The position numbers were made by a program, and so were the translations under genes. This document shows, one piece after another, positions 34,184 to 42,826 of a DNA stretch of 64,000 nucleotides (its first letter is position 1; each line of letters starts with the position of its first letter). The stretch lies in assembly GCF_900474185.1 (NCBI RefSeq), contig NZ_UCNW01000011.1:62001-126000 (forward strand), read 5' to 3'. The notes beneath the pieces are model-generated. The model worked only from the letters and a program-made list of their open reading frames with translations, searched no databases and was not told where the DNA came from. The stretch is from Synechococcus sp. UW69. GTDB taxonomy: Bacteria; Cyanobacteriota; Cyanobacteriia; PCC-6307; Cyanobiaceae.

Positions 34184-34441
34184 TCAGAGGATGCCGAGAG
34201 GTCCCTTTTTCTTCTTGCAGTAGCCAGCGCCAATATTCATCCATCCCGACGGGCAAGCTTCGCCGGCAGTAGGGGCCACCTCGTAATAGATGGGCGACAC
34301 ACATGTCGTACCAAGGGTATTGACGTAACCAAGCGGGCACTGGTCATGCCCCGGAGCTTTGGGGATCTCCTTTTGAGCCATTGCAGCAGGAATGGCTGAA
34401 GCAAGTGCCAAAGGCAGCAGCGCGAAGAGTGCTCTATTCAT
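34184..34441 (-). CDS. Small secreted Cys-containing protein
   Basis: 85 residues from the ATG at 34441. Signal peptide MNRALFALLPLALASAIPAA followed by MAQ. The mature part has four Cys (DQCPLGYVN, TTCVSPIYY, EACPSGWMN, GYCKKKKG) in a repeated C-P-x-G-[WY]-x-N pattern, suggesting two similar half-domains. A longer frame to 34492 adds no plausible leader. Function unknown. Confidence 0.6.
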   Translation of the reverse strand: MNRALFALLPLALASAIPAAMAQKEIPKAPGHDQCPLGYVNTLGTTCVSPIYYEVAPTAGEACPSGWMNIGAGYCKKKKGPLGIL

Positions 34442-34755
34442 GGACGGATGGTTGCTTGGTTGCGCTCTAGCAACTCCAGTCGTCCAAGACAAGGTGATTC
34501 GGGCTTAAGTGAAGCCATCAGATCAGTTATGGCTTCAGCTTGAGCCGCGCATGAGTAGAGATATTCAGGTGCACCTCAATGGAGCACTCGATGGCCTCGC
34601 AGGTAGAAGCGATAAGGATCAACAAAAATGGGGTCAGTGGGACCATCTAGAGCACTTACGCAAAGCGACATCAGCGGTTGCAAGGCCTAGAGCAGCAAAG
34701 AATTGGCACAATTTAAATGAATTGCTAACAATAAAGATGCATTGCTCTTCTTGGC

Positions 34756-35133
34756 TTGAGAAAAAACCACTTCGGAGCCTATTCATTCGGATTAGTTGTT
34801 GTTTCTATATTTGTATCGATGATACCCACAAGCACGCTCGCTCAGCAGAGCGTGATGGGCACCTGCACCTGGACGAAAGGAAACTCACAGCCACGCAAGC
34901 AATCATGCACAATGCAGCACTTCAACTCTGGAAGCCTCACAATAACTACATACAAAAAGAATTATATTTTCGAGCCTTACAGCTCCAGAGGTGGATACAA
35001 GCATTTTAATCGAATTTTTCAATTACATGGCGATTTAAACCCGAAGGTTAGTGGACAAACTTCATTCAGCCTGATTAGCGTTGAAGCCAGCAAAACGTTT
35101 AAGAAGCTTGAGTTCAAATCTGAGAATCCATAA
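34756..35133 (+). CDS. Secreted hypothetical protein (125 aa)
   Basis: An N-terminal signal sequence (HFGAYSFGLVVVSIFVSMIP, TSTLAQ) precedes a mature beta-rich domain with GTCTWTKGN, QSCTMQHFNSGSLTI, later HLHGD-like FQLHGDLNP and SFSLISVEAS. AT-rich relative to core genes. No known family. The ORF at 34509 overlapping it in another frame is not supported. Confidence 0.55.
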   Translation: MRKNHFGAYSFGLVVVSIFVSMIPTSTLAQQSVMGTCTWTKGNSQPRKQSCTMQHFNSGSLTITTYKKNYIFEPYSSRGGYKHFNRIFQLHGDLNPKVSGQTSFSLISVEASKTFKKLEFKSENP

Positions 35134-35197
35134 AAGAGAATTGCCATCTACATCAATCAAGAGCTAGTCTTCAAACAGGTGATCAGGAAAGAATTTA

Positions 35198-35413
35198 TCA
35201 AGGTTGATCAAGACCTCTCTCCTTCGCATAACTCTTGAAATGATTCGGGAATTCATCTGCAAGAAGAACAAGCGCATGGCTTGCGGAGCCCATTTGTTCG
35301 GTGACTTCATCAAAAACCGAAGCGAAGCAGCTTTCGCACCTGATTTCCAGGCAGAGCTCTTCCCATGTTGTTTGTTGTTGATTAAAACTGGCAACAAGCT
35401 CCTGGAACGTCAT
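35198..35413 (-). CDS. Small hypothetical protein, possibly frameshifted at its end
   Basis: 71 residues, MTFQELVASFNQQQTTWEEL and CLEIRCESCFASVFDEV, helical and acidic, with a plausible RVLLADEF end. In another frame directly downstream NLDKFFPDHLFED continues in a protein-like way to 35164, suggesting a frameshift that cut off the original C-terminus. Confidence 0.4.
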   Translation of the reverse strand: MTFQELVASFNQQQTTWEELCLEIRCESCFASVFDEVTEQMGSASHALVLLADEFPNHFKSYAKERGLDQP

Positions 35414-35598
35414 TGGAATCAGCTACTTTTAAACCTGCTTATCATAAGGAACGCTCAGAGAGGATTGGATGTCTCTCAGCCTGCATGAATTCATCATCCA
35501 TCATCGATGGCGTTAAACTCTCGGGGCGGACATCGATAGGCTCACCCTTCACCGTTATGGCCTAAGCAGAACTGAGTGTGATTGACCAAAATAGGAAA

Positions 35599-35724
35599 AT
35601 GAAACGACTGCAGCGACTGCTTCAGCGATTGGTAGGCAAACGGGAAAAGCCTCCATTGCACACACCTGAAGAGCTGGAATGCTTTAAAGCAGATGCGATT
35701 GAGAACCGCAGCAAGCACTACTGA
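35599..35724 (+). CDS. Very small basic protein (41 aa)
   Basis: ATG at 35599: MKRLQRLLQRLVGKREKPPL then HTPEELECFKADAIENRSKH. Basic amphipathic helix plus an acidic helix. Its TGA overlaps the ATG of the next gene (TGATG), which argues for a real coupled pair. Confidence 0.5.
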   Translation: MKRLQRLLQRLVGKREKPPLHTPEELECFKADAIENRSKHY

Positions 35725-35903
35725 TGCAGGGAGCAACAGAACTGGCACTGCTCACTCTTGCTTTTGTCGGTCTTCAGCTGTGGTGGCTCAGCAAGGTCTT
35801 TTTGAATCGCCCTCGACAGCCAAGACCCCTGGGCAAACCGATGCGAGCTAATTCACTCCAGCATGAAAAAAATATCCTGCAAAAGATCTTTGATCAATCC
35901 TGA
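35724..35903 (+). CDS. Very small membrane protein (59 aa)
   Basis: ATG at 35724: MQGATELALLTLAFVGLQLW then WLSKVFLNRPRQPRPLGK and a hydrophilic helix with a KNILQKIFDQS end. One membrane span with a basic, Pro-rich cytoplasmic part. Coupled to the upstream 41-aa gene. Function unknown. Confidence 0.5.
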   Translation: MQGATELALLTLAFVGLQLWWLSKVFLNRPRQPRPLGKPMRANSLQHEKNILQKIFDQS

Positions 35904-36032
35904 TCACTCACATCTGATGCTCTTAGCTCGATGGCCATGGCCTAGAGAACAGGGCTATCGGTATGCCTAGGGACAAACACCGATGCATTCCATGATCTGA
36001 ACGATCAACGTGGTTCATCAGCAAAGACAAGG

Positions 36033-36218
36033 ATGTCACTCATTTGTTGTGCTCACTGTGGTCACATGCACTCGAGCGTGAGAGTCGACTGCCCTCAGTG
36101 CAACCTAAAAGCGGACGATCTGAGCCGCCTTAGGGCAACTGCGCAAAGAAAAACATGGAGACCCAATCCATGTGCTGATCGTTTCAAAGCGAGGAAGAGC
36201 CAGCCAAAACCAATCTGA
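36033..36218 (+). CDS. Small zinc-ribbon protein
   Basis: 61 residues. CCAHCGHMH and VDCPQCNLKADDLSRL form a two-CxxC zinc ribbon, followed by a very basic tail. The layout is common among small nucleic-acid- or ribosome-associated proteins. No specific family. Confidence 0.6.
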   Translation: MSLICCAHCGHMHSSVRVDCPQCNLKADDLSRLRATAQRKTWRPNPCADRFKARKSQPKPI

Positions 36219-36557
36219 AGACAGCATGGACGATGACTCGCATTGGGGTGTTTTGGCAAGGCATCCCGCTCCTCGGATGGGATGACCGCTCAGTGCAGTG
36301 CTTCAAAAGAGGCCGTTACTAGCCCGTGGGTGCTGAAGCTGGGGTTAAAACTCTGGTGACAAACCGGTCGGTCATTTTTATTTCGGTCGATACCGTCAGC
36401 GACAGCAGAAGAAGGATCTCCGATCTTGTCTCCCCTCAGGCCAACGGAGGCTGGCAGCAAAACTCCTCGAACTGATTCTCTGCAACTGAGCTCAGACACT
36501 GCCGGCTGCTACAGCTGCGTTTCAGTTGCTAAGTGTTGGGTGCGTGATGCAACAACC
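36219..36557. other. Gap without a supported gene
   Basis: Open frames in both directions but without coding character; the upstream extension of the next zinc-ribbon frame lies here. No clear hairpin with a T-run. Confidence 0.35.
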
Positions 36558-36722
36558 ATGGCCTTTGAAGCTCCCCCTGCAGAGGGACGTCAGTGCACAA
36601 GCTGCGGTGACATCAAAATCCTGAATTTCTTTGGCTTGGACAGCAAAGAGTGCCGGAACTGTGAAGCGAAACGTCGCCGACATGCCTTGAAGCAAGAGGC
36701 CGATGGAGCAACCGAGGCTTGA
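36558..36722 (+). CDS. Small zinc-ribbon protein (54 aa)
   Basis: Preferred ATG at 36558: MAFEAPPAEGRQCTSCGDIK then LNFFGLDSKECRNCEAKRRR. Two CxxC pairs make a zinc ribbon, with a basic/acidic helical end. The open frame reaches back to 36426, but the extra part lacks coding character. Confidence 0.6.
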   Translation: MAFEAPPAEGRQCTSCGDIKILNFFGLDSKECRNCEAKRRRHALKQEADGATEA

Positions 36723-36832
36723 ATCCTCAACAACGATCAGGTGACTTAACCAAAATCGCGTATTGGCACAGCCTGCAATAAGTATATGCACCAATGTTAA
36801 GGCAGTAGCAATGCGCTATCACCAGAGAAGAG

Positions 36833-37036
36833 TTGAAAAGAGTTGTCATGGGCAAGGTTCTTTCCGCAGCCAAATGGTCATTCGATCTTCTTGGTCAGCG
36901 CATCGCCGCTCTACGGCTGAAAAAAAGCTTTTCAGAGTCAACAATTTACAGCGAATTTGCCTACGACGAATCGCAGATGAGGGAAACAAATGCAATTAAG
37001 AGACAGCAGAAATCAACCCTCGAATACGACTGCTGA
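36833..37036 (+). CDS. Small hypothetical protein (62-67 aa)
   Basis: Start at 36833 or 36848 (MGKVLSAAKWSFDLLGQRIA). Then LRLKKSFSESTIYSEFAYDE and a basic C-terminus. An amphipathic N-terminal helix and mixed charge; function unknown. Confidence 0.5.
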   Translation: MKRVVMGKVLSAAKWSFDLLGQRIAALRLKKSFSESTIYSEFAYDESQMRETNAIKRQQKSTLEYDC

Positions 37037-37247
37037 ACCTGCCAACACCATGGATGCGAAGTGGATGAAGAGGCCACTTCGGATAGTCAAGTGATCCCAC
37101 TGGAAGAACTCAGAGTCCCCCCCGCGCTAAGAGCTCCCGATTCAGTAGCAGGATCTCAGCCGAAATGCCATGGAGGTCTAACAGCTCTAGGGGAGTTGGC
37201 GCTTTCAGCCCCAGTCCCCTAGAACGCAAGTCAACACGCTTGTCGTT

Positions 37248-37424
37248 ATGGCCTTGATTCCCCGCTGGCAGTACATGACTGACAGCAGCAAAGCAATGGT
37301 CAAACGATCCGCGATCACGCTTGTGGTCGTCTTGATCGGTTTAACGCTTTTGCGGGCCATTTTCCCGTGGATTCTGCTTGGGCTGGCCATCTACGGAGCT
37401 TGGTGTCTGCTGAACCGGCAATAA
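37248..37424 (+). CDS. Small membrane protein (58 aa)
   Basis: ATG at 37248: MALIPRWQYMTDSSKAMVKR then two hydrophobic helices (SAITLVVVLIGLTLLRAIF, PWILLGLAIYGAWCLL). Followed after 3 bases by another tiny membrane-protein gene, so the two probably form an operon. Confidence 0.55.
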   Translation: MALIPRWQYMTDSSKAMVKRSAITLVVVLIGLTLLRAIFPWILLGLAIYGAWCLLNRQ

Positions 37425-37427
37425 TCC

Positions 37428-37574
37428 ATGAAAGAAGAGACATCGCAAGCCAGACGAACGCTATTCATCTGGGCCCTTGCTCTCAATATCGTCGCTTGGG
37501 GCGCCTATTTTTATTTAACCAAAGTGATGGGATTCGACTTGGAATCGATTCGTCAAGCCAGGATTGCTGGTTGA
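37428..37574 (+). CDS. Small single-span membrane protein (48 aa)
   Basis: ATG at 37428: MKEETSQARRTLFIWALALN, IVAWGAYFYLTKVMG, then an acidic/basic tail ESIRQARIAG. One membrane helix. Directly follows the 58-aa gene. Confidence 0.5.
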   Translation: MKEETSQARRTLFIWALALNIVAWGAYFYLTKVMGFDLESIRQARIAG

Positions 37575-37859
37575 GTCTTGATGCACCATGTGAGGGCTTT
37601 CCTCACAACAAACCAGCGCACAGGTCGGATGAAATTCAACGATCTACAGGCTCGATCGACTTCGAATGCCAGTGCGTCGTTACATCCGGACAACCGCGCC
37701 ACGATGAACGAGATGCTCAGCCCAGGCTGAGCAATGGCGGGGCTTCAGCATGGGTTGCGCCATGCAAGCAGCAGCTGCATGCTCACCCACTCTTCATCGG
37801 CCTGCACCAATGAAAGGCGTCGCGTCATAACCTCCTGTTAAACAGCAGAGCACTGCCGC

Positions 37860-38855
37860 ATGAATCGCTCCCTGAAGCCGAGTCCTGAGGCTCAGCAATC
37901 CTCTGGAGATGGTCAATCGGAGAGCTTGGTGAGGCAAAAGACTGTGCAGAAGATATGTGGCCAAGCCTTTGTGTTTTTTGGAGTTGTTGTTCTGGGGGTT
38001 TCACTTTATAAATTTTTTAGCGCTTTTTGGCTCAATGTTTCTCCCTGGCCCGAGCTGCTGCTTGGAACCGTTGGTTTGCTGTTGGTTATCTCAGGAAGCA
38101 TTGTCCGAAACTCAGCTTTTTCAACGTCCTTGCTTTCGGAATTCAGCCCTTCAGCTCGAGCTCGACGTTCACTACTCATGCTTGCCCTTGCGTGCTTGAT
38201 CATGGGCTGCCTGGTTCTGCTCAAGTTTTCCGTTCAGGATGTCTTGCGTTACAAGCGCCTGCTTGGTGAGGGAGGAATTCTTGAGTATTTGCAAGCCCTG
38301 ATCTTGTTTACTTCGGCGTGGGTTTCTTGGCTGATTTCCAGGGATCTATGGAGACGTCTATTCATGCGCTTGCACGCTGTCATTTACGCCATCATTTCTT
38401 TTGGCATGTTCTTCGTTGGCCTAGAGGAGATTGCCTGGGGTCAAGTATTATTTGGATGGGAAACACCAGAGAATATTGCAGCTGTTAACGCTCAGAATCA
38501 AACCACATTTCACAACCTAAAGTTCTTCCAAAACCATCTCGATCTCAACCTTTTCTTGTTTTCAGCCTTGATCCTGATTTTGGTGCTATGGCGACCTTCT
38601 GTTGGCTTAATCCGATCAAGACTTCTTAGCGGTGGGGCAACTTTGCCCACAGTATTCTTTATGCCAAGATATTTCTGGCCCTTATTCTTCTGCGCCGCAT
38701 TACTATCTTATTTCGTAGCTACGGAATCGGGGACTGATTTCGTAATTAATATCGATCAAGAGTGGGCAGAATTTTGCCTATACCTCGCTTTTGGATTGGG
38801 CTTATTAAGAACATATATTCTGCTTGGTGATGCTCCACACCATCGGCGTGACTGA
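37860..38855 (+). CDS. Polytopic membrane protein, uncharacterised family
   Basis: 331 residues with about seven membrane segments (around 37-55, 62-80, 102-122, 142-158, 172-190, 228-245, 272-290). The signature is an intramembrane GLEEIAWGQVLFGWETPENI followed by NAQNQTTFHNL, a motif block shared by an uncharacterised family of bacterial membrane proteins. The conserved acidic/Trp/Gln residues suggest an enzyme active site in the membrane. The N-terminal 30 residues are hydrophilic. Solitary gene. Confidence 0.75.
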   Translation: MNRSLKPSPEAQQSSGDGQSESLVRQKTVQKICGQAFVFFGVVVLGVSLYKFFSAFWLNVSPWPELLLGTVGLLLVISGSIVRNSAFSTSLLSEFSPSARARRSLLMLALACLIMGCLVLLKFSVQDVLRYKRLLGEGGILEYLQALILFTSAWVSWLISRDLWRRLFMRLHAVIYAIISFGMFFVGLEEIAWGQVLFGWETPENIAAVNAQNQTTFHNLKFFQNHLDLNLFLFSALILILVLWRPSVGLIRSRLLSGGATLPTVFFMPRYFWPLFFCAALLSYFVATESGTDFVINIDQEWAEFCLYLAFGLGLLRTYILLGDAPHHRRD

Positions 38856-39691
38856 TTAAGCCATATCAACACTTCACCCGATGCATCCGTGTGACTAAAA
38901 ATCACTATTAAGCTGTAAAAATAAAGATGCAAGACCCATTAATCTCTGCACTGAGAGATCGATCTTGATTTCGAGATGTGCTGAGTTCTTTGACGCTTTC
39001 ATGAAGTTGCTCCTCTTTCGTCATCGATGGCGTCATCCAGTCTCCGGATGAATTCATCAACACTGTGGCGATGGGAGCACCTCACTCCAATGGCGCCACC
39101 CGATCGGTCCTTTTCTCCGCAGCGTTGTTGCATTCAATCCGGCTCGCCGGCTTTGGCATGGTGCTGACAAGCCTGGCGCCAAGAGAAAGGCCGTCACCAC
39201 TGCAAGCGGCCTTAATCCGAGCCAACAAACAACCCAAGCCTGATCAGGCTCCACAAGCTCCTTGAGTGCGAACCATGGCTTGCCAAAGCAAGGGTTGCAG
39301 GTGCAGATCAACAGCTGACCGCATCCAGCTGCAACAGGCTTGCTCGAAGGGAGACCGAGGTTATAAATCGTTCGGTGCAGACAAAAAAACCGCCCCATCG
39401 CAGGAGCGGTTTCAAGAGCCGTAGCAATCCCCATCACCCGGCAATCTGCACCAGATTTTGATGCAATAGAAAAATAATATCCATTAGCCCCCAGATGTAG
39501 TGGACGACAACAGTCACTTAAGACTCAAATGAATATGCGTAACGAAGCTGCATCAGGCAAGGGCAGCACTGCATCTAGTGCTAGCGGTAGTTAGGCATCC
39601 TCACCCACATCGACCATGCTTGTCGCGGCGACAAGCTCGTGATTGGCGAGACACTAGATCTGGTGGAGAGCGTCAACCCAGCGATGGAATC
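38856..39691. other. Gene-poor stretch of about 835 bases
   Basis: No convincing gene. Contains a small perfect hairpin ATCTCT/AGAGAT near 38941-38958 and the minus-strand terminator at 39383-39412. The words TCATCGATGGCGT and GATGAATTCATC near 39020-39057 also occur near 35487-35515 in a different order. Confidence 0.4.
39383..39412 (-). terminator. Orphan minus-strand terminator
   Basis: Read on the minus strand: AAACCGC, a partly paired loop, GCGGTTT, then a run of T (the A-run at 39383-39389). A good rho-independent terminator, but no minus-strand gene lies within several hundred bases upstream (to the right). Suggests a small minus-strand RNA. Confidence 0.6.
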
Positions 39692-39907
39692 ATGCTGCGC
39701 CATGATGAAGACATTCTTAAGGGAGCAGCCATGATTGCTGGCCCGTCCTGCCCATTGCACTTAGGACTTCTCGACAGTCCTGACTACTGGACTGATGACG
39801 CACTCATCTCTGCATTGCGTCCCTTGAATGCAGAGGAACTTCACCACTTGGCCATCGGATCCCAACAACAGAAGAAGCGGGAAGAACGTCACAGACGCTT
39901 CGCTTAA
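39692..39907 (+). CDS. Small hypothetical protein (71 aa)
   Basis: Start at 39692 (MLRHDEDILKGAAM) or at the internal ATG (MIAGPSCPLHLG). LGLLDSPDYWTDDALISALR and PLNAEELHHLAIGSQQQKKR are helical and coding-like, with a basic end. Unknown family. Confidence 0.45.
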   Translation: MLRHDEDILKGAAMIAGPSCPLHLGLLDSPDYWTDDALISALRPLNAEELHHLAIGSQQQKKREERHRRFA

Positions 39908-39952
39908 GCGCGAATGATCTGGCCTCATGCCAATGCACAGAGGAAGACAGTG

Positions 39953-40225
39953 ATGCATTCATTCAACGCCACTGGCTCAACCTGAGCTCAACCCTGCTTG
40001 TGTGCATCACAGCGTTGTCGTTACATCCCCTCAACACGCTTCCTGAAGTTCCAGGCTCCGACAAAACCCATCATTTCGTTGCCGACGAGGCTCATCATCC
40101 TCGGCTTTGCGCTTTACAGCGGCTTCATCGAACTGATCCAGCCCCGTGTGAATCGCCAAGGAGAATGCATGGATTTTCTAGCCGATACCTGCGGACTTTT
40201 AATTAGCGTTATGTTGTCTTTTTAA
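39953..40225 (+). pseudogene. VanZ-like protein, frameshifted and internally deleted
   Basis: Frame A reads LSSTLLVCITALSLHPLNTL then PEVPGSDKTHHFVA, the VanZ N-terminus with its PGSDKxxHF motif. Frame B takes over at about 40080 with RLIILGFALYSGFIELIQPR, NRQGECMDFLADTCGLLIS, the VanZ C-terminal half. About one membrane helix is missing between them and the frames differ, so the gene is broken. No good start codon remains in frame A. Confidence 0.65.
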
Positions 40226-40527
40226 CCAATATTCTTAAAAGGCATAAACCCGGCAAGCATTAATTGGTAGCAGAGCTTGCAAAAATATCTCTCTGCATGA
40301 ACTAGAAATATTTTCATCTAACGAGAGCTCCGTGGAGACATTATACAAATAACATCGCAACATGAGACAGACCAACTTTCATCCTTGTTGTGAAAAATGC
40401 AGTCTGCAAGCCCTCGTTGTCTCGGCCTCAACAATTACCCTGGCTTGTCATTTTAAATCGATAAACTTCAACGAAGGATCCATGGCTGATGTTCGTGGAT
40501 TGGGCCTCTCACGAAGATTTCTCCCTC
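40226..40527. other. Upstream region of the methyltransferase
   Basis: About 300 bases, AT-rich around 40225-40360, with a ribosome-binding-like GAAGGATCC at about 40472. An in-frame ATG at 40489 is possible, but the family start fits 40528 better. No other feature. Confidence 0.35.
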
Positions 40528-41244
40528 ATGAAATTAGATCGTGTCGTTTTCTACGGGAGACTTGGGGAGCAGGCCATGCAGATGTTCGGTCTCGCGGCTG
40601 AACTCGACCGCTGGCGGGGCTCCACAGTTCTCGACTGCCCTGGAGGTCCGGGGACCCTGGCGGCCCACCTGCGCGCCGAAGGCTGCGACGTTACGGCCAT
40701 CGATCCTGTCTATGCGCTCCCCCGGGCGGACCTGGAGCGCCGCGCCCTGGCGGATCTGGAGCAGACCATGGCGATACAAGCCACCAGCCCCACACTGCGC
40801 AGCGACTTTGATCTTGAGGCCTGTCGACAGGAGCACCTAGTCGCCCTAAAAGAATTTCTCGACGACCACCGGGCCCATCCAGATCGCTATCTGAGTGCGG
40901 CCTTACCCGATCTGCCCTTCAAGGATCAGAGCTTTGATCTGGTGCTCTGCGGTCACCTGCTGTTCTCCTATGCGCCCCTGGCCGATGGGGGGCTGATGGC
41001 TGGTCAGGGGCTGGATCTGACCTGGCATCGTCGTGCTCTGGCGGAACTGTGCCGTGTCAGTCGCCGGCAGGTTCGGCTTTATCCGGCCCACACCATCGCC
41101 CTCAACGCCCGCCGCCATCCCTATGCAGAGGCTCTGCTGGCCGAGCTGCCGGCCGGCTGGCGAGGCTGTTTCGTCCCAAGCATCTATGACCAGGGGCATC
41201 GAGGCTGCACAGATGCCCTGCAGTTGGTGCGCCTTGAACCATGA
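40528..41244 (+). CDS. SAM-dependent methyltransferase (class I)
   Basis: 238 residues from MKLDRVVFYGRLGEQAMQMF. Motif I VLDCPGGPGTLAAHLRAEG near 35, the acidic motif II VTAIDPVYAL, and LPFKDQSFDLVLCGHLLFSY (motif IV-type) are clear. The C-terminal part YAEALLAELPAGWRGCFVPS is typical of a cyanobacterial group annotated only as methyltransferase. The frame also contains an ATG 13 codons up (40489). The substrate is unknown. Confidence 0.85.
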   Translation: MKLDRVVFYGRLGEQAMQMFGLAAELDRWRGSTVLDCPGGPGTLAAHLRAEGCDVTAIDPVYALPRADLERRALADLEQTMAIQATSPTLRSDFDLEACRQEHLVALKEFLDDHRAHPDRYLSAALPDLPFKDQSFDLVLCGHLLFSYAPLADGGLMAGQGLDLTWHRRALAELCRVSRRQVRLYPAHTIALNARRHPYAEALLAELPAGWRGCFVPSIYDQGHRGCTDALQLVRLEP

Positions 41245-41263
41245 CCGGCTCCGCTGTCGCGAC

Positions 41264-41569
41264 TTAGCTCAGCGCAGAGCGCATGTTCAGATCCACCCCA
41301 GTTTTGGCGTAGAGCTTCAAGTCGGCAGGGTTGCCCCCAGATGCTGCCAGCACGATGGAGGCCCGAGCAGGACGCGCCTCTGCCTGAGGACAAAGCATGG
41401 GAACCAAGGTTGCCAGGGACTCCGGACTGAACTCGTTAAGCAACAGGACATCCGCGCCGGCCACCACCGCAATTCCTGATCGATCCGGAGGGACGAAAAG
41501 CGTGTCTGGGCTGGGTTTCGCGAGGCTGACATGGCTGGCAGAGATGACATGCCTCCGGCCTGCATCCAA
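41264..41569 (-). pseudogene. nadC: C-terminal fragment of nicotinate-nucleotide pyrophosphorylase (NadC)
   Basis: The readable similarity is AGADVLLLNEFSPESLATLV then LAASGGNPADLKLYAKTGVD, the last third of NadC (AGADxxxLDxFSP and EASGGxxxxxxxxYAxTGVD). NadC is about 280 residues; only about 75 remain, the catalytic Lys/Arg N-terminal parts are absent, and the final IS-TSA motif is changed to NMRSA. Read as a decayed duplicate. Confidence 0.55.
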
Positions 41570-41679
41570 ACCAATCCCTTTGCCAACAGTCGATGACGCT
41601 CTTTAGCGAGACGACTCTTCAGCTCGCGCTTTACAAACCGTTACGCAGGGCTTAACATTTTGAAATCTTCAGAACAGTC

Positions 41680-41877
41680 ATGGCATCTTCCACCCCCAAT
41701 GACGACTGGTTCCAAAACGCCGCCGCTGCACAAATCCGCAACGAGCGCTTTGAGCGAGCCGAGCTACTCAATGGCCGCACCGCAATGATTGGCTTTGTTG
41801 TGGGCATCCTGACGGAGGCCCTGACGGGACACGGGATCGTCAGTCAGATCACCTTCGGGGTTTTCGGCTGCAACTGA
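41680..41877 (+). CDS. hli: High-light-inducible protein (Hli/HLIP)
   Basis: 65 residues. The single chlorophyll-binding helix carries the hallmark ERAELLNGRTAMIGFVVGIL then TEALTGHGIVSQI (E..N.R.AM.G). Hlips bind chlorophyll and carotenoids and protect photosystem assembly under high light and other stress. In thylakoids. Solitary here. Confidence 0.93.
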   Translation: MASSTPNDDWFQNAAAAQIRNERFERAELLNGRTAMIGFVVGILTEALTGHGIVSQITFGVFGCN

Positions 41878-42097
41878 TTGCCTCGGGGGCTTCCTGGACA
41901 CCTCAGCAGTGACTCCCAGGCCCCCACTCCATCGATATCTGCAGGCAATCCCCAAAAGCCTTCGATGGGGACTGCAACTCATCGCATCGCCACTACAAGA
42001 GAAGTCATGCAGAAGCCGCCTTTAAACCCGCTTGTTGCAATGACTCTTGAAGTTATGGACGTTTTGCGTTAGAAGGTTATGGATTGGTTATGAAGCG

Positions 42098-42256
42098 ATG
42101 AAGACAAGCACTGCTCACCTACGTCTCGAGTCCCTCCAGCTCGCTGCTGAAGAGTGCAAGACCCGTGACGAAGCCCAGAAGATCCTGAAGAAAGCTGACA
42201 AGGCTCACGCCAAGCTCGAGTCATCAGCAGCTCCATTTCACCGCCCCAGCTCTTAG
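42098..42256 (+). CDS. Small basic helical protein (52 aa)
   Basis: ATG at 42098: MKTSTAHLRLESLQLAAEEC, KTRDEAQKILKKADKAHAKL. One long charged helix with a Pro-rich end, a pattern frequent among small proteins of marine Synechococcus. Function unknown. Confidence 0.5.
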   Translation: MKTSTAHLRLESLQLAAEECKTRDEAQKILKKADKAHAKLESSAAPFHRPSS

Positions 42257-42347
42257 ACGTCCAATCAGATGTCAAGGTCATACAGGGGCATGTTCGATAC
42301 ATGACAACTCCTTCATGATGAATCGGAAAAGCTGAGCACAACCGACT

Positions 42348-42815
42348 GTGGATCTTCGTTCTTCAGGTGCATTGCTTCGGATCTTGGTGCTGATGGCAAT
42401 TGCCGATGGTGTCCTTGCACCAGAAGAGCTTGTGATGTTGGAGAGATTGAGTAAGGAATACTTCAAGAAGTCAGAGTTCGATAGCTGGGATCAGGCTTTT
42501 CAAAACCCGATGGATCTGAAGCAACTCGCCCAGGAGATTGCAATTGCCGACCGCCCTCTGGCCGCGAAGCTCGCTTATATGGTGATTGGCTGCAGCCGAG
42601 AGGAATACGGGTTTGCTGTTAACTCGGCAGAACGCAAAGCATTCGATCAATTAACTCAGAGCCTTGATCTTACGGAGCTTCAAAAAGACTTAGCCATCCA
42701 AGAGGCAAGCCGTGAACTCGCTCGCCGACCTGGTTTTTGGGAGATTCTGATTAACACCTTCAGCAACCAATTCATGTTGGATACAGATCCCAATCCCCTG
42801 GCTCCATCGAACTGA
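42348..42815 (+). CDS. TerB-like protein
   Basis: 155 residues from a GTG start. An all-helical protein whose first part, LLRILVLMAIADGVLAPEEL then VMLERLSKEYF, matches the TerB domain (A.ADG.....E...L) with its acidic DG/EE metal-binding loop. A second block, QEIAIADRPLAAKLAYMVIG and then NSAERKAFDQL, repeats the pattern. Role in stress or metal response is an inference from the family. Confidence 0.65.
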   Translation: MDLRSSGALLRILVLMAIADGVLAPEELVMLERLSKEYFKKSEFDSWDQAFQNPMDLKQLAQEIAIADRPLAAKLAYMVIGCSREEYGFAVNSAERKAFDQLTQSLDLTELQKDLAIQEASRELARRPGFWEILINTFSNQFMLDTDPNPLAPSN

Positions 42816-42826
42816 ACACGTCCTGT

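Noticed and set aside
34509-35009. 166-codon frame overlapping the secreted protein at 34756
   Set aside because: The second half conflicts with a signal-peptide-bearing gene in another frame; the first half has no family. At best a fragment.
37121-37190. C-rich segment with AGAGCT/AGCTCT arms, similar to the G12 structure at 34.1 kb
   Set aside because: Arms are only six bases with a long loop; the similarity is too short to claim a repeat family.
39020-39057. Further copy of the nested hairpin family, suggested by shared words TCATCGATGG and GATGAATTCATC
   Set aside because: Only short words shared; the outer and inner stems of the family are absent.
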